Assembly: GCA_034926675.1 (NCBI GenBank)
Contig: JAYFQW010000001.1
Coordinates: 62,001 to 126,000, forward strand
DNA: 64,000 nucleotides
Direction of reading: 5' to 3'
Origin: Clostridia bacterium
Lineage (GTDB): Bacteria > Bacillota > DTU025
Shown: positions 56,251 through 64,000 of the stretch, piece after piece
How positions within the stretch are numbered: position 1 is the stretch's first letter
Layout: every line of letters starts with the position of its first letter
Program-made: the position numbers and the translations under genes
Notes under the pieces: generated by a model
Seen by the model: only the letters and a program-made list of their open reading frames with translations
What the model was told of the DNA's origin: nothing
Database searches by the model: none

Positions 56251-57294
56251 GTGGGGAGCTACGGTAGAGCAGCCGCGGCTGTTGTACTGCTGATCGTGAT
56301 CACCTATGCAGCAATACGGTTCATGCTGCCTCTGTTCACCCCTTTTGTTATCGCTGTGTTCATGGCGGCCCTTATCGATCCAGGCGTGACGTTTCTTCAG
56401 CGAAAGCTGAGGCTGCCTCGGGGTGTTGCTGCTATTCTGGTGCTGGCAGTCATGGGAATCTCATTGGGCCTGCTTCTCTGGATCGGAATTGTGGAGATCG
56501 GAGCGGAACTTGAGCAGTTGTCGCAGAACGACGGCGCGCTCAGCGCCGCGTTCTCCAAGGGCATCGATCAGCTGATGGCTGCGATCACCCGCATTTTCGA
56601 GCAGCTGCCCGCCCCTGTGGCTGACGCGATACGGGCAAACCAGGGGAGAGTGGTGGCCCTGGCAGAATCGGCGGTAGTGTGGCTCACGGGAGTCGCGCGC
56701 GGGCTTCCCCAATTCACCATTGTGCTCCTGATAAGCACCATATCCACATTCTTCATTGCGCGCGACAGCGCCATTCTCTCGGAGACGGTCACCAATGCCC
56801 TCCCCAAGCCCTGGCGCAAGCAGTTCCGTAGGATCAGGAGCGAACTGGTGGCTGGCTTTACCGGTTACATGAGGGGCAGATTCGTGCTCATCGCCATTAC
56901 AATGATTCTCACACTCTTCGGCCTGTCGGCAATGGGTGTGAGCTACTCGTGGCTCCTGGCTTTGACCTGCGGGGTTCTCGATATCATCCCATTGATTGGC
57001 CCATCGGTCCTGTTCTTGCCATGGGCTTTCTACCATGCGATAATAGGGAACATCGGATACGCGATAGGGCTCGTTGCCGTTCTATTTGTAACGTCAGCTA
57101 TACGTCAGGTGGCCGAGGCGCGGGTTATGGGCAGCAGCTTGGATCTGCACCCACTGGCGGCTTTGATCTCAGTTTACGTCGGGGTCCGTCTGTTTGGCGT
57201 AACAGGGCTCATCGCCGGGCCCATCGCTGTCGTATTCGTGAAGGCAGTGTACAGGTTTGTGATCCGCCCGATGTTGCCGGCTGAGGAGGAGTAG
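56251..57294 (+). CDS. AI-2E family membrane permease, YtvI-like
   Basis: This 347-aa protein has the two-block hydrophobic pattern of the AI-2E/UPF0118 family: N-terminal helices (AAAVVLLIVITYAAIRFMLP, VFMAALIDPGVTFL), an amphipathic central region, and C-terminal helices with DIIPLIGPSVLFLPWA near 245 and FGVTGLIAGPIAVVF. The sporulation protein YtvI belongs here and has this size, but a housekeeping transporter is equally possible. GTG 56251 lies 10 nt after GGAGG; GTG 56242 is too close. It is inserted between cdsA and dxr. Confidence 0.82.
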   Translation: MGSYGRAAAAVVLLIVITYAAIRFMLPLFTPFVIAVFMAALIDPGVTFLQRKLRLPRGVAAILVLAVMGISLGLLLWIGIVEIGAELEQLSQNDGALSAAFSKGIDQLMAAITRIFEQLPAPVADAIRANQGRVVALAESAVVWLTGVARGLPQFTIVLLISTISTFFIARDSAILSETVTNALPKPWRKQFRRIRSELVAGFTGYMRGRFVLIAITMILTLFGLSAMGVSYSWLLALTCGVLDIIPLIGPSVLFLPWAFYHAIIGNIGYAIGLVAVLFVTSAIRQVAEARVMGSSLDLHPLAALISVYVGVRLFGVTGLIAGPIAVVFVKAVYRFVIRPMLPAEEE

Positions 57295-57301
57295 TCGGAA
57301 G

Positions 57302-58447
57302 TTGACTCGTCTTTGCATTCTTGGCTCCACTGGTTCTGTTGGCGCACAGGCTCTGGAGGTCGCCCGGTCTCTCGGGCTCGAAATCGTTGGGCTCTCAGCC
57401 TGGTCCAGTGTTGATCTCCTGGTAGAGCAGGCACGGGAGTTCTCACCGAGGGCAGTGGCTGTTGGCGATTCCCGCTGCGCGGAGAGGGCGCGGGCTGCAC
57501 TATCGACTCTGTCGCCCTCCCCTGAGCTTCTGATTGGTCGGGACGGCATCGCCGAGCTCGCGGCCTACGCAGAGCAGGACCTGGTGCTGAATGCCATAGT
57601 CGGATTCGAAGGCGTGTATCCCACCCTTGCAGCCTGTGCTGCAGGCCACGATGTGGCTCTTGCCAACAAGGAGACGCTTGTGGCCGCGGGGCAATTGGTG
57701 ATGAAGGCTGCTCAGGACGCAGGGTGCACTATCCGCCCTGTGGACTCTGAGCATTCAGCGATCTGGCAGTGTCTTTCGGGGCAGGACAGGTCTGCTGTGT
57801 CGCGCATTATACTGACAGCGTCGGGAGGCCCATTCCGTGATAGGACCGATCTTTCGGAGGTCACCCGAGCTGAGGCGGTGTCTCACCCGAACTGGGCCAT
57901 GGGACCCAAGATCTCTGTGGACTCAGCCACGATGATGAACAAGGCGCTTGAGGTGATCGAGGCTCACTGGCTGTTCGGAGTGGATCCTGATCGCATCGAT
58001 GTGTTGATCCATCGAGAGAGCGTGGTGCACTCCATGGTTGAGTTCATCGATGGTTCCACCATCGCGCAGCTAGGGGCGGCAGACATGCGTGTTCCCATCC
58101 AGTTCGCGATCACGTACCCGAAGAGGCGACGAGGCCTTTCCCGGGGCTTGGATCTCGCCTCCATGGGAACGCTCAGCTTCGCCCACCCGGATCTGAACCG
58201 ATTCCCTGCTGCAGGCCTAGGACATGCGGCTCTCTTGCGCGGCGGATCTTGTCCGGCTGTCATGTCGGCTGCAAATGAAGAAGCGGTGCGCCTGTTCCTG
58301 GCTGGGAGAATCCGCTTCACCGAGATCACTCCGGCGGTCATCGCGGCCATGAACGCCTTCGATGACACAGGATTCGATTCCATCGACGCTATTGCGCGCG
58401 CAGATGCATGGGCGCGCGACTACGTGAGAGGGCGGTGCAGGCTGTAG
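57302..58447 (+). CDS. dxr: 1-deoxy-D-xylulose 5-phosphate reductoisomerase
   Basis: Dxr makes methylerythritol phosphate, the committed step of the MEP isoprenoid pathway. The 381-aa protein has the NADPH motif LGSTGSVGAQALEVARS, the substrate block VDSEHSAIWQCL near 145, LTASGGPFRDR near 167, NWAMGPKISVDSATMMNKALE, and GAADMRVPIQFAITYP. TTG 57302 follows GAGGAGG in the preceding stop region. It overlaps rseP by about 13 nt. Confidence 0.96.
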   Translation: MTRLCILGSTGSVGAQALEVARSLGLEIVGLSAWSSVDLLVEQAREFSPRAVAVGDSRCAERARAALSTLSPSPELLIGRDGIAELAAYAEQDLVLNAIVGFEGVYPTLAACAAGHDVALANKETLVAAGQLVMKAAQDAGCTIRPVDSEHSAIWQCLSGQDRSAVSRIILTASGGPFRDRTDLSEVTRAEAVSHPNWAMGPKISVDSATMMNKALEVIEAHWLFGVDPDRIDVLIHRESVVHSMVEFIDGSTIAQLGAADMRVPIQFAITYPKRRRGLSRGLDLASMGTLSFAHPDLNRFPAAGLGHAALLRGGSCPAVMSAANEEAVRLFLAGRIRFTEITPAVIAAMNAFDDTGFDSIDAIARADAWARDYVRGRCRL

Positions 58448-59487
58448 TGTATGCTCTCGCATTCATGGTCGTGATCGGCCTGGTTGTTTTCGTGCATGAA
58501 CTCGGCCATTTCCTGGCAGCCCGGGCCTCGGGAGTGCGCGTGTACGAGTTCGCCCTGGGCTTTGGGCCCCGCATCCTGTCGAAACGAGTCGGCGAGACGC
58601 TGTACGCGGTGCGTGCTCTTCCCCTCGGTGGAATGTGCCGGTTTGCTGGAATGGACGACACCGACATGCCTGGGGAGAAGTCGGATGACGACGACCCGAG
58701 GAGCTTCGTGAACAGGCCGTTCATCCAGAGGATATTCATTGTGATCGCCGGTCCTCTCATGAACTTCCTGCTTGCGGTGGTTGTGTTCAGTGCGCTGTTC
58801 GGCGTCTATGGGGTGCCTACTGCAACGGTGGCGGAGGTGCTCCAGGGGACGCCTGCATCGGAGGCAGGTTTCGCGCCGAACGATACAATACTGGCGGTCG
58901 ATGGCGCGCCTGTGGCAAGCGTCGCTGGATTCGTGAACACGGTCGCGGCGAACTGGAACAGGAGCCTGACCGTAGATGTTAGGCGGGACGGAGAACGCAT
59001 GTCCCTTCAAGTAGTCCCGGCGTACGATCCTGAGGTGAAGGTCGGCCGAATCGGTGTGAAACTAAGTGAGGTTCCGGTTCGCACAGGACCGGCGGGGTCG
59101 GTATCCGGTGCACTAAGGTACACCTGGGGCATAGTGAACACATCAGTCGTCTCCATGAAAGCGATGATCTCTGGCAGAGCAAAGCCAGATGTATCAGGGC
59201 CGATAGGAATCGCAACCATGTCGGCGCAGGCCGCGAGGGCAGGGTTCTCGAGTCTGATGATGCTGGTGGCTCTGATATCGACTAGCCTTGGGCTTCTGAA
59301 CCTCATGCCAGTTCCCATCCTCGATGGCGGGTGGGTGGTGTTGCTTGCCATCGAGCAGCTCCGCGGGCGGCCTTTGTCTGAAGGGGTTGAGGGCGGCCTC
59401 AAACTCGCAGGGCTGGTTCTGCTCTTTGCGCTGATGGTCTACGCAACGGTGGGCGACATCTCCCGCCTTGTGGGTTCGCATTTCTAG
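58435..59487 (+). CDS. rseP: Site-2 intramembrane protease RseP/YluC
   Basis: This zinc metalloprotease cleaves membrane-bound regulators such as anti-sigma factors. The 350-aa protein has the HELGH active site in the first helix (about residues 22-26), a PDZ domain (about 120-195, with VDGAPVASVAGF), and the second motif LNLMPVPILDGG near 290. The GTG 58435 start, inside the dxr end, gives the standard first helix. ATG 58408 would add nine residues within dxr. Confidence 0.95.
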   Translation: MQAVVYALAFMVVIGLVVFVHELGHFLAARASGVRVYEFALGFGPRILSKRVGETLYAVRALPLGGMCRFAGMDDTDMPGEKSDDDDPRSFVNRPFIQRIFIVIAGPLMNFLLAVVVFSALFGVYGVPTATVAEVLQGTPASEAGFAPNDTILAVDGAPVASVAGFVNTVAANWNRSLTVDVRRDGERMSLQVVPAYDPEVKVGRIGVKLSEVPVRTGPAGSVSGALRYTWGIVNTSVVSMKAMISGRAKPDVSGPIGIATMSAQAARAGFSSLMMLVALISTSLGLLNLMPVPILDGGWVVLLAIEQLRGRPLSEGVEGGLKLAGLVLLFALMVYATVGDISRLVGSHF

Positions 59488-59505
59488 GGAAGGGGATCAG
59501 TCGGA

Positions 59506-60591
59506 TTGGCCGAAATACGCGACCTAACCAGGCGAGTGTACGTGGGTAGTGTTCCAGTCGGCGGCGGCGCCGAGGTATCGGTTCAGTCGATGACCAAAAC
59601 CGATACTCGTGATTCTGAGGCCACTCTGGAACAGATACGTGCCCTTGCGAGGGCCGGATGCGAGATCGTGCGTGTCGCAGTTCCTGATGAAGAGGCGGCT
59701 TCCGTGCTCCCAAGGATCTGCGCTGGATCGAGCATTCCGGTGGTGGCGGACATCCACTTCAACTACAAGCTGGCGCTTCTCGCAATCGAGGCTGGAGTGG
59801 CGAAACTCCGCATCAACCCGGGCAACATCGGCGGACCAGCTCACGTTAGGGAGGTAGCCGCTTGTGCGGAAGCTCATGGAGTGCCGATCCGCATCGGGGT
59901 GAATGCAGGGTCTCTGGAACGTGACCTTCTGGAGAAGCACGGTAGAGGCCCTGAGGCCATGGTGGAGAGCGCTATGCGCCACGTTGCGATGCTCGAACGA
60001 GTGGGCTTCCAGTCGATAGTCATATCACTGAAAGCCTCCGATGTTAGGCGAACTGTGGAAGCCTATCGGCTGATTGCTTCCAGGGCGCCATATCCTCTTC
60101 ACGTGGGCGTGACGGAAGCTGGTCCGCCGCCCGGGGGCCTCGTTAAGTCGGCAACGGGAATTGGGATCATCCTTGCGGCTGGGATCGGTGATACCATAAG
60201 AGTGAGCCTCACCGGCGATCCTCTCGCAGAGGTGACAGCGGGCAAGCAGATTCTGGAGTCGCTCGAGCTTCGATCGTACGGTCCCATCATCGTCTCATGC
60301 CCCACCTGCGGAAGATGCAGGAGCGACGTCATCGGGATTGCGCGGGAGATAGCCGAGGCTGTTTCCGATATCAAATGGCCGCTGACCATTGCGGTGATGG
60401 GGTGTGAGGTCAACGGGCCAGGCGAGGCTTCCGATGCAGACCTCGGCGTTGCCTGTGGAAATGGGGTCGGACTCCTGTTCGCCGGAGGCCGGCCGGTGCG
60501 TAAGGTGCCTGAAAGCCAGATCATCGCCGCGATCACCGAGGCCGCGAGGGAGGCGGCGCGGGGGGCCGCTCGCGAGAGGGCGCAGGAGTAG
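59506..60591 (+). CDS. ispG: 4-hydroxy-3-methylbut-2-enyl diphosphate synthase
   Basis: IspG is the iron-sulfur enzyme of the MEP pathway that makes HMBPP. The 361-aa protein has VQSMTKTDTRDSEAT near 27, ADIHFNYKLAL near 85, KLRINPGNIGG near 104, and the cluster cysteines in CPTCGRC and GCEVNGPGE. The TTG start follows AGGGGAT. With dxr upstream, two MEP steps are encoded together around rseP. Confidence 0.96.
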   Translation: MAEIRDLTRRVYVGSVPVGGGAEVSVQSMTKTDTRDSEATLEQIRALARAGCEIVRVAVPDEEAASVLPRICAGSSIPVVADIHFNYKLALLAIEAGVAKLRINPGNIGGPAHVREVAACAEAHGVPIRIGVNAGSLERDLLEKHGRGPEAMVESAMRHVAMLERVGFQSIVISLKASDVRRTVEAYRLIASRAPYPLHVGVTEAGPPPGGLVKSATGIGIILAAGIGDTIRVSLTGDPLAEVTAGKQILESLELRSYGPIIVSCPTCGRCRSDVIGIAREIAEAVSDIKWPLTIAVMGCEVNGPGEASDADLGVACGNGVGLLFAGGRPVRKVPESQIIAAITEAAREAARGAARERAQE

Positions 60592-60636
60592 GCGCATCCT
60601 TGGCGTTGAGCCAGAGGATAGAGGAGTTGATGCCGG

Positions 60637-62451
60637 ATGAGAATGACACAGCTATTCGCACCCACACTGCGCGAAGTGCCATCTGAGGCGGAGATACCAA
60701 GCCATCAGCTCATGCTGAGAGCTGGTCTTATGAGGAAGACGCTTTCGGGTGTGTACTCTTATCTCAACCTGGGATGGAGAGTAGTGTTCAAGGTTGAGAA
60801 CATCGTAAGGCAGGAGATGGACCGTCAGGGAGCGCAGGAGGTTCTGATGCCCGCGGTTCAGGCTGCTGATCTCTGGAGGGAGACTGGCCGTTGGGACGAC
60901 TATGGCCCAGAGATGTTCCGCCTCCGAGACAGGGGCGGGCGGGAGATCTGCCTAGGCCCCACCCACGAGGAGATCACCACAGTCACAGTCCGGGACGAGA
61001 TTCGTTCATACCGGCAGCTTCCCAAGCTTCTCTACCAGATACAGACGAAGTTCCGGGATGAGATACGTCCCCGATACGGGGTCATGCGTGCACGTGAGTT
61101 CATCATGAAGGACTGCTACAGCTTCGATAGAGACGAGGCCGGGCTGGATGTCAGCTACCGGAAGATGTACGAGGCCTACTGCCGGGCTTTCGATAGATGC
61201 GGCCTGCACTACAAGGTGGTCGAGGCGGATTCGGGAGCGATCGGCGGCAGCCAGAACCATGAGTTCATGGTGGTGTCGGAGGTAGGCGAGGCGGACCTGG
61301 TGTTCTGCAACTCCTGCGGCTATGCTGCCAACACGGAGAGGGCGGAGAGCGTTCCTGCGGACAAGGCGAGGCGGGTCGCGGAAGCGGCAGAGGCCGGGCG
61401 TGGCGCCTCAGGTTGCCAGGGCTCTCATGCCAGGGTGGTTTCCACCCCCGGGGTGCACACTGTCGATGAACTCTCCTCATTCCTAGGAGTTAAGCCTTCA
61501 GGGATTCTCAAGAGCCTGGTATATACGGCAGATGGAGAGCCTTTCATTGCTGTTGTTCGGGGAGATCGAGACGCGAATGAGGCGAAACTCAAGCGCGCGG
61601 TGGGAGCGCATGAGCTGGAGTTGGCTGGTTCTGAGCTTATCCAGGGGATCACCGGCGCACCAGTTGGTTTCGCAGGACCTGTGGGGCTTGCGAAGAAGGT
61701 GCGGATAGTGGCGGACTGGGAGGCCATAGCCGTGGCCAGCGGTGTGGCTGGAGCCAATGCCGCAGATGCACACATGACCGGAGTGGAGTATGGGGTAGAC
61801 TACGTTGCCGATGTCATCTCCGACATTCGCGTGGTATCCCGCGGCGACGCCTGCCCTAGGTGCGGGAACGCGCTCGACGGCGCCCGTGGCGTTGAAGTCG
61901 GTCACGTGTTCAAGCTGGGCGCCAAGTACAGCGAAGTCCTTGGCGCCAGGTATCTGAACGAGTTTGGGGATGAACGCACGATGCTCATGGGATGCTACGG
62001 CATAGGGGTCACTAGGACCGTGGCCGCTGTGATCGAGGAGCACCATGATGAGCGCGGGATCATCTGGCCAATGTCTGTTGCCCCCTACCAGGCAATCGTG
62101 TTGCCCGTCAACAGCTCAGAACCTGCTCAGGCCCAGGCGGCAGAGGCAGTGTACGCCGAACTGCTCGAGTGCGGAGTCGAGGCCGTGCTAGATGATAGGG
62201 ATGAGCGTCCCGGTGTGAAGTTCAAGGATGCTGACCTCATCGGCTTTCCAGTCAAGGTTACTGTGGGACAGAAGCGCCTAGCCAACGGCAATGTGGAGAT
62301 CTCAATGCGGCGCGGCGGCGACATTGAACTCGTGGAGCTGACTCGAGCAGCTGCACGCATTAAGGAGATCGTCGATTGCGAACTCGCGGCATACACGCCG
62401 CGCAAGGGGGTCGGCCTCGGTGCACGTGACAGCGATAGTCCCTGCGTATAA
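60637..62451 (+). CDS. proS: Prolyl-tRNA synthetase
   Basis: ProS charges tRNA-Pro. The 604-aa class II enzyme is the bacterial form with an insertion editing domain. Motif 1 surrounds MRKTLSGVYSYLNLGWRV, motif 2 has RDEIRPRYGVMRAREFIMKD, the INS domain spans about 230-400, motif 3 includes GCYGIGVTRTVAAVIEEHHD near 450, and an anticodon domain ends the protein. GAGGAG is 10 nt before ATG 60637. It overlaps the glycosyltransferase gene by 32 nt. Confidence 0.97.
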   Translation: MRMTQLFAPTLREVPSEAEIPSHQLMLRAGLMRKTLSGVYSYLNLGWRVVFKVENIVRQEMDRQGAQEVLMPAVQAADLWRETGRWDDYGPEMFRLRDRGGREICLGPTHEEITTVTVRDEIRSYRQLPKLLYQIQTKFRDEIRPRYGVMRAREFIMKDCYSFDRDEAGLDVSYRKMYEAYCRAFDRCGLHYKVVEADSGAIGGSQNHEFMVVSEVGEADLVFCNSCGYAANTERAESVPADKARRVAEAAEAGRGASGCQGSHARVVSTPGVHTVDELSSFLGVKPSGILKSLVYTADGEPFIAVVRGDRDANEAKLKRAVGAHELELAGSELIQGITGAPVGFAGPVGLAKKVRIVADWEAIAVASGVAGANAADAHMTGVEYGVDYVADVISDIRVVSRGDACPRCGNALDGARGVEVGHVFKLGAKYSEVLGARYLNEFGDERTMLMGCYGIGVTRTVAAVIEEHHDERGIIWPMSVAPYQAIVLPVNSSEPAQAQAAEAVYAELLECGVEAVLDDRDERPGVKFKDADLIGFPVKVTVGQKRLANGNVEISMRRGGDIELVELTRAAARIKEIVDCELAAYTPRKGVGLGARDSDSPCV

Positions 62452-63049
62452 CGAGGGTCCCCGTATCGGGGCGGTTCTCGCCGTGTTGAACACGTGCGAC
62501 ATGATCGACGAGGTGGTTGTGGTGGATGACGGCTCCACCGACGAGACCTTCGATGTGGCCTCGGCCCACGGGGCGCACGTGATCAAGCTCCCCATCAACA
62601 CCGGAAAAGGGGGCGCCGTGGCGAAGGGACTCGATGAATCCCCCAGTGATGTCGTCCTTTTCCTCGACGCGGATCTGGTGGGCCTCTCAACCGACCATGT
62701 GCGGCGTCTTCTCACGCCGGTCATGAATGGAGACGCCGACATGACAATCGGCATCTTCGAGGAAGGGCGCGCGGCGACTGATCTGGCACAGGCCATCACG
62801 CCTTGGCTTTCTGGGCAGCGTGCGTTGAAGAGGAGCATCCTCGACGGAATGCACCTGGAGATCTCCAGATACGGACTCGAGGCCGTGCTCACCAGGCATG
62901 CCAAGGAGAGAAACCTGAATGTGGTGGAGGTGAAGCTTCCGAGGCTCACCCATGTGACCAAGGAGGAGAAGATCGGCCCAGTAAAAGGCGCAGCCATGAG
63001 GATGCGAATGTACTGGGATGTCGTGAGGTCGCTCGTCCATAAAGAGTGA
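62420..63049 (+). CDS. Family 2 glycosyltransferase
   Basis: This 209-aa GT-A-fold protein has the nucleotide-sugar motifs VTAIVPAYNEGPRIG, VVDDGSTDETF near 36, the NTGKGGAVAKGL block near 60, and LFLDADLVG near 83. It resembles small dolichol-phosphate-mannose synthase-like or glucosyl-3-phosphoglycerate-synthase-like enzymes, but the substrate cannot be inferred. GTG 62420 lies inside the proS 3' end. Its insertion between proS and polC departs from the usual direct adjacency. Confidence 0.85.
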   Translation: MHVTAIVPAYNEGPRIGAVLAVLNTCDMIDEVVVVDDGSTDETFDVASAHGAHVIKLPINTGKGGAVAKGLDESPSDVVLFLDADLVGLSTDHVRRLLTPVMNGDADMTIGIFEEGRAATDLAQAITPWLSGQRALKRSILDGMHLEISRYGLEAVLTRHAKERNLNVVEVKLPRLTHVTKEEKIGPVKGAAMRMRMYWDVVRSLVHKE

Positions 63050-63077
63050 GAGCTGCAGTACGCTTGGAGGGTCGCTG

Positions 63078-64000
63078 TTGTCGACTGTATTTGTGATCAT
63101 CCCATCGGATGATCGGGCACACCTTCAGTACGTGTTCGAGTGCGCCGGCATGAAAATGCCGGCTGCTATTTCGCATGCTTGCAGAATTGCGCAAATTGAG
63201 GCTAACCTGGACTCCGGAGAGTGGAGGGTTCGGATCGAGGGGAAGACGCCGGATGATGCGCACTGCAGTGACCTGGCGCGCGCCGCACTCCGCAGGGTCC
63301 TAGGAGACGTTGGAGAGATCACCGTTGATTTCTGCGGAACGCACCAGGCCTGTTTGGAGTCGGACGCCGTTTCGTCCGAATGGATCGAGGAACACTGGCG
63401 CGACGTGGTTGACAAGGTGTGCGCCGGCGCTCCCTACCTAGGCGCGTGGCTTGCTGAGGCCAGATGCGTGCAGGATGAGGGGGAGCTTGCAGTTGAGGTC
63501 CCAGGCGAGGTGCAGGCGGCCAAGCTCACGGAGAAGGGCTGTTCCCACATGATCGCAGCCGCGATTGCGGAACTCTCAGGGGCAAGGCCCGAGGTGCGTA
63601 TAGTTGTGGGCGACTTCACGGCAACAGACCAGGGCGATGATGAGGAATCGCCAGATGCCTGGGTTGAGCTCGCAAGCCCGCCTCCCCCGGGCGACAGTGA
63701 ACAACGCCCAGCGGGAGACTGGGCGGAGTCGAAACCGCGTACGACTCCGACGCGGACAGAAACTGAGCCCAAGCGCCGCGGAAGGCGGCGTCCGGTAGTC
63801 ACGGCTGAGGGCGCGATTCGGGGACGGCTCATCGCCGAGGCCCCCCAATCAATCGCCGAGATTGCACAGGGGCAGAAGAAAGCCGTGGTCGCGGGCGAGC
63901 TGTTCGACGTGGATGAAAGGCAGACAAAGAGCGGGCTGTATGTGATCTCGTTTTGCATCACTGACCTGACCGACTCAATCACCTGCAAGTTCTTCCGAGA
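63078..64000 (+). CDS. polC: DNA polymerase III PolC, N-terminal part (runs off the window)
   Basis: PolC is the Gram-positive replicative polymerase with an internal proofreading exonuclease. The first 307 codons are present and the frame is open at the window end. The N-terminal region (about 1-190) matches PolC N-terminal domain organisation. A proline- and charge-rich linker (about 195-240, EPKRRGRRRP) follows, then the OB-fold segment AVVAGELFDVDERQTKSGLY...DLTDSITCKFF. The TTG 63078 start follows GGAGG (63066-63070) with a 7-nt spacer. Position after proS is typical. Confidence 0.9.
   Translation, partial: MSTVFVIIPSDDRAHLQYVFECAGMKMPAAISHACRIAQIEANLDSGEWRVRIEGKTPDDAHCSDLARAALRRVLGDVGEITVDFCGTHQACLESDAVSSEWIEEHWRDVVDKVCAGAPYLGAWLAEARCVQDEGELAVEVPGEVQAAKLTEKGCSHMIAAAIAELSGARPEVRIVVGDFTATDQGDDEESPDAWVELASPPPPGDSEQRPAGDWAESKPRTTPTRTETEPKRRGRRRPVVTAEGAIRGRLIAEAPQSIAEIAQGQKKAVVAGELFDVDERQTKSGLYVISFCITDLTDSITCKFFR

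Overview
The window is a dense housekeeping stretch from a G+C-rich, endospore-forming, probably anaerobic Bacillota (Clostridia-like). This is inferred from gene content and order: spoVT, ylbJ and a ytvI-like gene, a SigH-type sigma factor, the divergent rpmB / asp23-fakA pair, ylxM-ffh, xerC-hslVU-codY, T-box and TPP leaders, and a polC-type replicase gene. Anaerobic life is suggested by pyruvate phosphate dikinase, acetate kinase and a rubredoxin/rubrerythrin cluster. The species cannot be named from this sequence. No insertion sequence, prophage, CRISPR array or other mobile element was found. Almost every gene lies on the + strand; the exceptions are a 42-aa membrane protein, rpmB and ylbJ.

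Layout. 1-7.2 kb: ppdK and dgt, a terminator, then dnaG-rpoD. 7.2-8.2 kb: promoter, tRNA-Asn, a CAT tRNA, terminator, a 60-aa DksA-type zinc finger gene, and RNase P RNA. 8.3-9.8 kb: rubredoxin, rubrerythrin and a rubredoxin-like fusion for peroxide and oxygen defence, with a 42-aa membrane protein opposite. 9.8-10.4 kb: non-coding DNA with a degenerate repeat of about 40 nt. 10.4-13 kb: spoVT, a 67-aa orphan, then a TPP riboswitch, thiT and thiamine pyrophosphokinase. 13-17.3 kb: T-box leader, a eukaryotic-like isoleucyl-tRNA synthetase and a PHP phosphoesterase. 17.3-24.6 kb: rpmB, asp23, fatty acid kinase (fakA/fakB), rsmD, coaD, a coiled-coil protein, ylbJ and a LysM cell-wall protein. 24.6-29.7 kb: ackA, yceD, rpmF, plsX, acpP, rnc and a SigH-like sigma factor. 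29.7-40.8 kb: smc, ftsY, ylxM-ffh, rpsP-khpA-rimM-trmD, rplS, lepB, rbgA and rnhB. 40.8-51.5 kb: yraN, yifB, dprA, topA-trmFO and xerC-hslV-hslU-codY. 51.5-64 kb: rpsB-tsf, pyrH-frr, uppS-cdsA-ytvI-like-dxr-rseP-ispG-proS-glycosyltransferase, and the 5' part of polC.

How the genes work together. The window combines replication and transcription initiation (dnaG, rpoD, polC, topA, smc), translation and ribosome maturation (rpsP, rplS, rpsB, tsf, frr, rimM, rbgA, trmD, trmFO, ileS, proS), protein targeting and quality control (ffh, ftsY, lepB, rseP, hslVU), lipid and isoprenoid synthesis (plsX, acpP, fakAB, cdsA, uppS, dxr, ispG), and nutrient-responsive control (codY, T-box, TPP riboswitch).

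The least ordinary observations are the ~40-nt repeat field upstream of spoVT; rubredoxin and uppS reading frames whose only well-placed start codons are ACG and CTG; a 69-nt tandem duplication in the tail of rpsB; a SigH-family gene between rnc and smc; and several very small genes. No clear new multi-gene system is visible. The repeat field is the best candidate for something undescribed.
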